This document shows positions 19,482 through 27,500 of a stretch of DNA of 27,500 bases, piece by piece. The first letter of the stretch is position 1; each line of letters begins with the position of its first letter. The stretch covers positions 15,996,315-16,023,814 of the forward strand of contig NC_091570.1 in assembly GCF_042767895.1 (NCBI RefSeq). Direction: 5' to 3'. A model generated the notes under the pieces. The model did not search any database. It was not told the DNA's origin and was given only the letters and a program-made list of their open reading frames with translations. Both the position numbers and the translations under genes were made by a program. Source of the stretch: Penaeus vannamei (lineage: Eukaryota; Arthropoda; Malacostraca; Decapoda; Penaeidae).

Positions 19482-19830
19482 AAACGCACACACGGACACG
19501 CACAAACACACACACACACAGAAATAAGAAAAGAAAAAAAAACAGTATTGGGAGATATAAACATATGGACAGATAAACAGATATATTGTTAAAAAAACAA
19601 AAACAAAGCAAAACAAAACAATAACAACAGACAAATGGTAGATAAGATGTGAAAAGATAGTACCGTAGACATAAATACAAACATGTATACAGACATATAT
19701 AATAACTCGAACGTAAATATAGGAATTACCCCCCCCCCCCACCCGCTCTCCCAAATTTCCCAACAAACACGTTAGCGCCTCGTTCACCCCCCCTCCTCCC
19801 CTCCCTCCCCCTTCCCCCCCTCCGAGACAA
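19482..19830. repeat. CA remnants, A-rich strings and C-rich tract
   Basis: A decayed CA tail runs to 19520. AAAACAAAAC strings follow (19589-19625), then unique sequence. A run of 11 C lies at 19730-19740 and C-rich DNA (CCCCTCCCTCCC) at 19786-19821. No gene is seen. Confidence 0.7.
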
Positions 19831-20379
19831 GCCAAAGGCGAAGATAAGAACCACAAAAAAAGGAACAATAAATAATGAGATCGGAAATTTCCCCCTCTTG
19901 CCTGCATACTGATCTTCGGGTCGATGCGCAAATGCTAGCCCGTCTTCTTCAGGAGTAGTTTCTTATACAAACTAAAGGGGCGTTGAGGAGTCCCCCGCGC
20001 GGCGCCCGGAGAAGGCCGCGTCCGAATCCTTGCGCTACACATTTCTCGATTCTGTTTTTTATTTTTATTATTTTTCTTCCTTTGTTTATTTCGTTTTTGA
20101 TTTCGTGATATGTTTCTATCTAATTTTCTCATTATATTTCTTCCTTTTGGGGGCTTTTAGCACTAGTTCCTACCCTCTCCATTTTCATTTTGATATTTTG
20201 AATGGGAATGACGGTTAAACCATTTGATGTTTTTATTGGCATTGTGTACAGAAAGTCCTCTTTTTGTTTTTTGCTTTTTGTCATGTTGTTGGGGGAGGGG
20301 AGGTGAACTAGATATGTGTTGTTCATATAAATGTTTTACTAGAAAGGCCCACAAAAAAGGAGGGGGGAATGGTACTCGT
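19831..20379. other. Unique sequence with a GC-rich patch, no gene seen
   Basis: A CpG-dense patch (CCCCCGCGCGGCGCCCGGAG) lies at 19991-20010. A minus frame across it gives about 35 ordinary residues (SARIRTRPSPGAARGTPQ) but has no splice or start support. The rest is T-rich with ordinary complexity. GACGGTTAAACC near 20210 is Myb-like. Confidence 0.45.
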
Positions 20380-20500
20380 TTTCGCTTGCGGAGGAAGACA
20401 AAAGGACCTTCAAAGTGTTGCAATCCGCGGCGGCAGAGTTTCCGGGTCTAAATTCGCGCCAAACTAATGCGAAATAAAAGAGAGCATCGCGCGTAAAACG
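20380..20500. promoter_or_regulatory. CpG-rich patch with an E2F-type site
   Basis: TTCGCGCCAAA (20453-20463) reads TTTGGCGCGAA on the minus strand, a close match to the E2F consensus. It is flanked by CCGCGGCGGC (20425-20434) and TCGCGCG (20488-20494). Together with the motifs at 20657-20800 this forms a small promoter-like island. Confidence 0.35.
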
Positions 20501-20656
20501 ACCAGTTGTTCATTCGTAAAAAAAAAGAAAAAAAAAATAAAGCGAAACAAAGAAAAAAAATTATATTCTCCGGTCCTCCGTTGAAAAAAAATTGGAACAG
20601 AGAAAAACAAAAATCAAACAAGAATTCCAGACATCTCACTGCCCTTGGAAGGCCTC
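20501..20656. other. A-rich unique spacer
   Basis: A-rich sequence (AAAAAGAAAA) with no recognisable element. Confidence 0.5.
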
Positions 20657-20692
20657 GGGGGTGGGGAGGGTAGGGTGGGGAGGGTGGGGGGG
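20657..20692 (+). other. G-quadruplex motif
   Basis: Seven G runs of 3-7 bases are separated by single bases or TA, on the plus strand. Loops are mostly one base, the most stable class. It lies between the E2F-type site and a GGGGGCGTGG box at 20784-20793. Confidence 0.8.
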
Positions 20693-20751
20693 AGACGGAT
20701 AGAAAACGGGAGCGTTCAAGGGGATACTCTGTCCTTTGGTCTCCGTCGCTT

Positions 20752-20782
20752 CTTAAGATGCTGCGAGAAACGAGATCTTAAA
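20752..20782. other. Inverted repeat TTAAGAT / ATCTTAA
   Basis: TTAAGAT (20753-20759) and ATCTTAA (20775-20781) enclose 15 bases, with partial extension of the stem outward. GGGGGCGTGG (Sp/KLF-type) follows immediately. No U run follows, so it is not a bacterial-type terminator. Confidence 0.5.
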
Positions 20783-20792
20783 AGGGGGCGTG

Positions 20793-20884
20793 GAATTCGG
20801 CTCGCTCGCTCGGAGGACATTTTGGTCCCTTTTTCAAAGTTTACTAAGGACTGATTAAGATACTCTGTACGGAACATGAATCCT
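20793..20884. other. Unique spacer, no gene confirmed
   Basis: Mixed sequence with GCTCGCTCGCTCGG (20803-20816). A plus frame from 20645 to 20854 (including FGLRRFLRCCEKRDLKRGRG) spans it but has no family match or splice evidence. Confidence 0.4.
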
Positions 20885-21098
<214 letters not shown>

Positions 21099-21129
21099 AA
21101 TCGAATTATATATAATAGGAGCATTTTCA

Positions 21130-21740
21130 CAATTCTATTTAGTTACTCTTACGCGTTCTCCATTTATTCTTCTTTTCCTCTACCTCCCATTCATCATATC
21201 CCTCATCCTTCCCTTTCATTGCTTTTCATCTTCTCCATATTTGTCCTCTCTTCTCTTATTTTCATCCTTATCTCCTTCTCTTTGTCTCTTCTCTCCTCCA
21301 ACCCTCCCCCAATTCTCTCCATCTCCCTCCTCCTCCTCCACCTCTTCTTCCTCTATTCTATATCCCTCCTTCTCCTCCTCCACCTCCTCCTTCTCTTCTG
21401 CCTCATCATCACCCTCTTTCTCTCCTTTCTTCCCCCTCTTTCCGACCTTCTTCCACCTTCCTTCTACTCTTCTTCCTCATCGTCACCCGCTTTCTCTCCC
21501 TTTCCTTCCCCTCGATAACCTACTTCTTCTTCCTTTATCACCCTCTTTCTTTCCCTTTCCTTCCCCTCTATAACCTTTTTCCTCCTTTATTACCCTCTTT
21601 CTCTCCCTTTCCTTCACTTCTATAACCTTCTTCCTTTATCATCTTTTCTCTTCCTTCCCTTCCCCTCTACATAATCTTCTTCTTCCTCCTTCATCACCCT
21701 CTTTCTCTCCCTTTCTTTCCCCTCTTCAACCGACCTTCTT
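21130..21740. repeat. Degenerate TTC/CTCC pyrimidine tract
   Basis: CT-rich, with a recurrent CACCCTCTTTCTCTCC phrase near 21411, 21485, 21540, 21592 and 21696 followed by TTTCCTTCCCCTC. It is a diverged minisatellite with 50-100 bp spacing. Confidence 0.85.
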
Positions 21741-22386
21741 TCACCCCCTCCCCCTCCTCCCCCTCCTCTCCCATCAACCCTACTCTCCCCTCCCCCTCCC
21801 CTCCCTCCTCCTCCCCTCCCCATCCCCCTCCTCCCTCCCTCTCCCCCTCTTCCTCCTCCTTCTCCTACTCCTCTCCCTCCTCTCCCCCGACCTCCCCCTC
21901 CCCCTCCCCATCCCCCCTCCTCCTCCCTCCCCCCGTCCTCCTCCTCCCCCTCCTCTCCCCCTCCCCCTCCCCCTCCTCCTCCCTCCTCCTCCCCTCCCCA
22001 CCTCCCCCTCCTCCTCCTCCTCCTCCTCCTCCCCCTCCCCTCCCCTCCCCTCCCCTCCTCCCCTCCCACCCCCTCCTCCCCCCCTCCTCCTCCTCCTCCT
22101 CCCCCTCCTCCTCCCCTCCTCCTCCCTCCTCCTCCCCCTCCTCCTCCTCCTCCTCCCCCACTCCCCCTCCCCCTCCCCTCCCCTCCCCCCGTCCTCCCCT
22201 CCTCCTCCTCTTCTCCCCCCTCCCCCTCCTCTTCCTCCTCCCCCTCCTCCTCCCCCTCCCCCTCCCCCTCCCTCCTCCTCCTCCTCCCCCTCCCCTCCCC
22301 TCCCCCTGCTCCTCCTCCCCCTCCTCCTCCTCCCCCTCCCCTCCCCCTCCCCCTCTCCCCATCCTCCTCCCCCTCCTCTCCCCCCC
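21741..22386. repeat. (CCT)n C-rich tract
   Basis: About 645 bp of CCTCCTCC and CCCCTCCCC with only a handful of purines. The minus strand is correspondingly G-rich (G-quadruplex) and the plus strand i-motif-capable. Three minus frames are open as poly-Gly/Arg/Glu. Confidence 0.95.
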
Positions 22387-22425
22387 GACCTCCAATCTCC
22401 TGCTGGGGAGCGACACGCGGAGGTC
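22387..22425. other. Nested inverted repeat at the end of the C-rich tract
   Basis: GACCTCC (22387-22393) pairs with GGAGGTC (22419-22425). Within the loop CTCC (22397-22400) pairs with GGAG (22407-22410) around TGCTGG. The sequence is unique and starts precisely where the C-rich tract ends. Confidence 0.5.
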
Positions 22426-22889
22426 AACAAGCCTTATGGTTTTCTAACCTCTTCTCCTCTGGCTTTCCATTTGTCCGACAATCCGAAAAGATGGAAGGAA
22501 AAAAAGGAAAGTAAAAAAAAGAAAAGAAAGAAAGCGAGTAGGAAGAAAAAAATAGAAAGGAGATGGAAGAAGTAGAAGAAGGTAAAGGAAAAATGGAAGA
22601 AGTAGAAGAAGATAAAAACAAAAATGGAAGTAATGAATAAGACGGAAATGGAATAAAAAGTGAAAGCAAAAATGAAGGAAAATGATAAAATAAAATGAAA
22701 AGAAAATATGGAAGAAAAAAGGAAGAAAAAATAAGACAAAAACGAAAGGAAAAATAAAACAAAATTATCGAATAAAGGAAGCAAAATGCAAAAAGAAGAA
22801 GAAGAAAAAAAAGGAGATGGAGGGAAAAGAAGGAAGAATGGATAAGAGGAAAACTTTAGATGGATTTTTTCTCCCTAAAGAGTCGGGAT
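22426..22889. repeat. A-rich purine tract with a 30-bp duplication
   Basis: A short unique lead (22426-22490) is followed by GAAAAAG and GGAAAA sequence. ATGGAAGAAGTAGAAGAAG occurs at 22563 and 22593. The opposite strand is a Phe/Leu/Ser-rich frame, an artefact of composition. Confidence 0.85.
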
Positions 22890-23235
22890 AAGATTGATGT
22901 ATGTAAAATGGGTTGAGTGAAGTGTGAGTGTGAGGTGAGTGTGGGAGTGTGTGTGGGGGGGCGGGGCGAGTGAACCAATGTGGGAGTGTGGGAATATGTA
23001 TGTGGATGCGAGTGTGAGTGCGTGTTCAAGTGCTTGTGTTGAAGTGTGAGTGAAAGTGTGTGTCTGTGAGTGACGGTGAGTGCGAGTGTGAGTTCAGCTG
23101 AAGGCGTAGAAGTGTGAGTGACAGAGTGTAAGTATGTGAGTAAAGGTTTGCAAGTGTGGAGGGAGTCCAAGTGTGGGTGAGTCCAAATGTGAGTCCAGCT
23201 GTATGAGTGTGAGTAAGGAAGTAGAAAAAATGAAT
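22890..23235. repeat. Degenerate (GTGA/GTGTGA)n tract
   Basis: GTGAGTGTGAG and GTGTGGGAGTGTG steps decay with distance, without an exact unit. Confidence 0.85.
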
Positions 23236-23830
23236 GAGATTAGAGAGTGTGAGGCCGAGTGCAAGAATCATGAAAGACTGGAAAAAAATCATTAAATGTT
23301 ACCGTATACAAAGAGAGCTGATCTTTTTTGCATGTACATACTTAAATATGTACTTGTATGTTTGCGTTTGAATAAATAAGCGTTTACAAATCTAATCATA
23401 AATGCGTCTATGTTAGTATGTACTTTTATGTATGAATTGGCACTCGTGTGTGTGCGTGTATATGAACGCATATCCGTGTATACATTCATACATATAACGT
23501 GTAAGTGTATATGCAAATATACACTTCAAACTACACACGCCATTTTATTCCAAATTTCTTTTATTCAGCCATCAATCCAAAAGAGAGATCGCAAAAAAGA
23601 AAACCCATTTTTCGAAAAACCGCTCACATAATAATGACCCCACGCATGCGCTGATGTATTTTTTCCATGGATCTAACAAGCAATATAGTGCATATGTAAA
23701 ATCCCTTTGATCTTTTATATATTTCATGAAATATTTAACGGGACGGAAAGCGATCACAGAGATGCCAGATAGGATTTATTGTCTTATTTACCTGAGTTCA
23801 TAAAAGACAAGGATATGAAGAGAGGGTGAT
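23236..23830. other. Unique island with an NRF1-like motif; no gene seen
   Basis: The sequence is complex with TATG/TACA dyads at 23330-23520. CACGCATGCGCT (23641-23652) differs from the NRF1 consensus at its ends only. A minus frame at 23572-23757 gives ordinary residues (YFMKYIKDQRDFTYALYCLL) but lacks a start context, splice signals or a family match. Confidence 0.4.
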
Positions 23831-24060
23831 TGAGTGAATGGGTGGATAGATAGGGGGAAAATGAGGATGTCTATCTGTCTGTCTGTATGGAAATGGGTAA
23901 ATGGATAAATCAATGGATACAGAGAGAGACAAACATAGATAAATACAAAAATATTCAGATGAATAGATGAATGCAAAGATAGATAAGTACAAAGAAAAAG
24001 ATAGATGCAAAGGTAGATAATTGAAATAAACGAAGAGCTGATAGTATTAATAATGATTCA
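23831..24060. repeat. Decayed GATA/GGATAAAT tetranucleotide tract
   Basis: GATAGAT, GGATAAAT and CTGTCTGT steps persist among many substitutions, indicating an old microsatellite. Confidence 0.75.
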
Positions 24061-24386
24061 ATGAATGGATAAATGGTTGAATTAATGAATAAAGAAATCG
24101 GTAAAAAAAAAATTCTTAACTAAATCTATATCCTATCTACGTATATTTTCACGTATAAATGTGTTTATATCGTATCGTATCTCTCTCTCTCTATCATACA
24201 AACAACACTAAGTGAACAAAGGCAAACAAACAAACACATTCGCAGACGCCCACACCCAGGGCGACCGTGACGTGTGGTGGCCAGACTCACCAAAGTCCCT
24301 TCTCAACTTGTCGGAAAACAATTAATTATCGAAGTTTTGAAATATTTCTAAAAACTTCCTCAGCTGCTAAACGAAGTCCAACTCCC
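24061..24386. other. Unique sequence, no gene seen
   Basis: AT-rich, then GC-richer at 24241-24310 (GGGCGACCGTGACGTGTGGT), with a short CT run at 24180-24192. AACAATTAATTATCG near 24317 is homeodomain-like. Confidence 0.45.
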
Positions 24387-24490
24387 CCCCCCCCTTCTTC
24401 CCCCCTCCCCAGGTGTCTCCCCCCCCCCCTTCTTCCCCCCTCCCCCGTCTTCCCCCTCCTCCCCAGGTGTCTCCACTCCCCCCCTCCCCC
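24387..24490. repeat. Poly-C tandem duplication, 54-bp period
   Basis: A run of 11 C, then TTCTTCCCCCCTCCCC and AGGTGTCTCC, occurs twice. The AGGTGTCTCC copies start at 24411 and 24465. Confidence 0.9.
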
Positions 24491-24640
24491 AACCTGCCAT
24501 AGCTACCCTACTTTGGTCTGACACTTTGGGTGAGTTATGCTTTGACCTCTGACCTTGTGTGGGCGGTTAGGTCACCATCTGTGGGCCTGGGTCGTTTCCT
24601 AAACACCTTGTGCGTATAAGATGTAAAATTAGAAATGCAT
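24491..24640. promoter_or_regulatory. Nuclear-receptor element: perfect DR1 plus extra half-site
   Basis: TGACCTCTGACCT (24543-24555) is, on the minus strand, two exact AGGTCA half-sites spaced by one base. DR1 is the preferred site of HNF4, COUP-TF/Svp and RXR/USP-type receptors. The distal half-site extends to CAAGGTCA, the monomer form used by FTZ-F1/ERR-type receptors. A third AGGTCA lies on the plus strand at 24569-24574. The host sequence is unique and GC-balanced. Confidence 0.45.
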
Positions 24641-24642
24641 AT

Positions 24643-24680
24643 CACACACACACACACACACATGTGTGTGTGTGTGTGTG
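24643..24680. repeat. (CA)n(TG)n perfect palindrome
   Basis: CA repeats (24643-24662) switch with no spacer to TG repeats (24663-24680), giving a 36-bp perfect palindrome. Confidence 0.95.
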
Positions 24681-24687
24681 AGCACAC

Positions 24688-25215
<528 letters not shown>

Positions 25216-25377
25216 CTATATATCTATGTACGCATGTATGTATGTATGTAAGTATAGACACCGACCAACAAACGCACATACATCTACACACAACCACATA
25301 CCCAAACAAACATGCCTTTGTATCTGATGCACAAGTACCCACGCCCATACCCCGAACGTCAGCGAAGGAAAAGATCT
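25216..25377. other. Unique spacer with short TATG run
   Basis: GTATGTATGTATG at 25235-25247, then mixed sequence with CCCACGCCCATACCCCGAAC. It merges into the following minisatellite. Confidence 0.5.
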
Positions 25378-25806
25378 CCCAGGTACTTTCCTCAGAAATT
25401 TCCTCAGCTCCCTCCTTCGGCATCTTCCTTGGGGCTTCCCTCAGCACCTTCTTCAACACTTCCCTCAGAGCCTTACTCACTTCCTCAGCAACTCCCTGAG
25501 CCTCTTCCTCAGCACCACCCTGTGCACTTTCCTCACTTCTCTCAGCACTTTCCTCGGCAGCCTCACCACCTCCCTGATCACTTTCCTCAGCACTTTCTTC
25601 AGCACCCTCACCACTCCCCTGTGCACTTTGCTCACTTCCCTCAGCACTTTCCTTAGAACCCTCCTCAGCACCCTCACCACCTCCCTGAGCGCTTTCCCCA
25701 ACACCCTCACCACCTCCCCCAGCACTTTCCTCACTTCCCTCAGCACCCTCACCGCCTCCCTGTGCACTTTCCTCCCTTCCCTCAGCACTTTCCTCAGCAC
25801 TGTGCT
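25378..25806. repeat. Diverged 12-bp minisatellite (TTTCCTCAGCAC type)
   Basis: About 35 units of the form TTTCCTCAGCAC, CCCTCACCACCT or TTCCCTCAGCAC fill 430 bp with few indels. Twelve is a multiple of three, so all frames stay open. The plus frames read PQHF-type peptides. The minus strand reads a VLRE/VLRK tetrapeptide repeat with an apparent frameshift near 25478. No start or splice context supports translation. Confidence 0.85.
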
Positions 25807-26010
25807 CTCAGCCTCTTAACAGCAAAGCGTCCCGTACGCCTGTTAACGGTGAAACACGAGAGTGATAAATCGTATTGTCTGCGACAGGTATTCTCTCGTC
25901 CCTGACATGTCGCTGACACGTTCCGCTCTCCCTCCAGCACCTCCCATACATAAGCAATATGCGGCTCGGGAGATCACGGGAGAATTTTAAGAGGGGGAAC
26001 TTTTACTGCG
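25807..26010. other. Unique CpG-bearing island with an inverted repeat
   Basis: TTAACAG (25816-25822) and CTGTTAA (25840-25846) enclose 17 bases including CGTCCCGTACG. A CCCTCCAG acceptor-like sequence lies near 25930. No frame is convincing. Confidence 0.45.
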
Positions 26011-26056
26011 TTTTTCCCTCTCTCTCTTTCTTTCTCTTTCTTTCTCTCGCTTTCTC

Positions 26057-26087
<31 letters not shown>

Positions 26088-26170
26088 CTCTCTCTCTCTC
26101 TCTAACTCACTCACTCTCTCTCTTGCTCTCTTTCTCTTTCTCTCTCTCTCTGTCTCTCTCTCTCACTCTC

Positions 26171-26268
<98 letters not shown>

Positions 26269-26300
26269 TCTCGCTCTCACTCTTTCTCTCTTTCTCTTTC
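26011..26300. repeat. (CT)n / (TTTCTC)n microsatellite
   Basis: CTTT/CTCT hexamer-like steps (26011-26090) become CT with CA interruptions, then about 91 bp of pure CT (26174-26264). Confidence 0.96.
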
Positions 26301-26760
26301 CTTTTTTCTTGTTTTACACCCGACCGCCTACGCACACACGTACAAGTACTCACCGGAAAAAAAAGAAAAGGAGAAAAGAGAGGAACGAACGAAAGAAAAC
26401 AAAACAAAACCAAAAAAAAAAAGAGAAAAAAAAATGCGCATATTTTTTCCCTCTTCTCTTTTGGACCATCGCTCCACAATTGGATCACGTACACGTACAC
26501 TCACCAATCTTTCCTTATCTGTCTTTGTTCTTCTATTCTCTTATTCCCTCCTTCGTAACGGAAGCGTATCATTTTACGCTTCCAATTCCTTTTTATTCTA
26601 AATATAGAACTGTATACAGAAATAAAACAAGGGCTACAAAAAGAAAGGGACAACAATAAACAGAGAGACAAAAAATGTTCATTGAAATACAAATACAACA
26701 CCATAATGAAAGCGATAAATATTTATGTAGAGACAACACATGGGTCACATGGAAGGACCG
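26301..26760. other. Unique island with a perfect hairpin; no gene seen
   Basis: Mixed sequence with A-rich strings (26357-26433). ACGTAC dyads occur at 26337-26344 and 26486-26497. The strongest feature is the hairpin at 26560-26583, listed separately. No frame or domain is recognised. Confidence 0.45.
26560..26583. other. 9-bp perfect stem, 6-base loop
   Basis: GGAAGCGTA (26560-26568) and TACGCTTCC (26575-26583) are exact reverse complements around TCATTT. The upstream CTTC (26551-26554) could alternatively pair with GAAG (26561-26564). Confidence 0.8.
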
Positions 26761-27108
<348 letters not shown>

Positions 27109-27240
27109 TTTCCCACACCCCCTAGTCCGCGAGCTCCCTTTGTCTTCCCAAACGAACACTGTCATTTACATATGAAAACAAAACTCTTTCCCAACCAGCC
27201 GGAACTTTAAAGGCTAAGTAAATATTATTCTTCGTCCACG
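27109..27240. other. Short unique spacer with an E-box
   Basis: Mixed sequence ends in CCACGTGAG. CACGTG at 27237-27242 is the canonical bHLH E-box. No other feature is supported. Confidence 0.4.
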
Positions 27241-27242
27241 TG

Positions 27243-27430
27243 AGAGACAGAGGGAGAGAAGGAGAGGAGAGATAGAGAGAAGGATAGAGAGAACGAGGGA
27301 GAGGAAGGAAGGAGAGAAGGGGCAGAGAAAGAATGATAGATACATGTAGATACAGAAGGGAAAGGGGAGGTAAAAAAGAGAGAGGGGAGAGAGAGAGAGA
27401 GAGAGGGAAAGAGAGAGAGAGAGAGAGAAG

Positions 27431-27498
<68 letters not shown>

Positions 27499-27500
27499 CA
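27243..27500. repeat. Purine (GA)n tract running off the window
   Basis: GGAGAG, GAAGGAGAG and pure GA (27439-27492) continue to the window edge. Confidence 0.95.

Noticed and set aside
19935..20132. Minus-strand small protein with SARIRTRPSPGAARGTPQ
   Set aside because: A short frame through a GC-rich patch, with no signal peptide, start context, splice sites or recognised family.
20752..20782. Rho-independent terminator
   Set aside because: The inverted repeat has a long loop and no T run, and the window is eukaryotic.

Overview
No gene can be assigned with confidence in this window. By eye, well over half of it is simple-sequence repeat, short-unit tandem repeat or strand-asymmetric purine/pyrimidine low complexity. 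Nearly every long open frame is repetitive: it reads SLSLSL, RERERE, YIYIYI, HTHTHT, LLLL or PPPP in several frames and on both strands at once, because a short-unit repeat without stop codons is open in all frames. There are no operons, ribosome binding sites, rRNA genes, CRISPR arrays or recognisable transposase or reverse transcriptase motifs. The window is eukaryotic. The density and mix of repeats (long pure TA, GA/CT, CA, GATA/CTAT, strings of different repeats placed end to end, and many local minisatellites) resembles decapod crustacean genomes, especially penaeid shrimp, which are known to be extremely rich in simple repeats. That taxonomic guess is an inference from texture only.

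Layout. 1-1850: CT and CCCT pyrimidine tracts, with a short island at 1445-1535 that looks mildly coding. 1851-3800: AT-rich, mostly unique, with a GATA-motif cluster, homeodomain-type TAATTA sites and three small tandem repeats. 3838-6965: G-rich minisatellite, GA, a 24-26 bp satellite, a GGT/GGA array and A-rich purine DNA. 6966-8280: unique, then a very long TA tract. 8281-12475: alternating pyrimidine and purine minisatellites separated by small unique islands at 8740-8885, 9600-10060 and 11931-12140. 12590-13250: an ATT/ATC-to-AAT/GAT strand flip. 13424-17404: CA, G-rich, 60-bp CT minisatellite and compound repeats.

17405-18290 is the most gene-like part of the window. It has CpG-bearing unique sequence with CRE (TGACGTCA) and CCAAT motifs lying between two opposed TATA-like sequences. 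A possible 48-bp exon with good splice signals overlaps its upstream edge. A homeodomain/SOX-motif-rich segment follows, then a GGGCGGC 7-bp repeat. A second regulatory-looking island is 20380-20880 (E2F-type site, G-quadruplex motif, GGGGGCGTGG box). A third is 24491-24640, with a perfect DR1 nuclear-receptor element.

18421-27500 otherwise returns to compound repeats, a 660-bp C-rich tract, a diverged 12-bp minisatellite and GA/CT tracts.

The most economical reading is intergenic or intronic DNA of a repeat-rich arthropod, in which short unique islands carry the regulatory information. I see no undescribed multi-gene system here. The points worth following are the candidate promoter near 17.7 kb, the nuclear-receptor element near 24.55 kb, and several unusual DNA-structure tracts.
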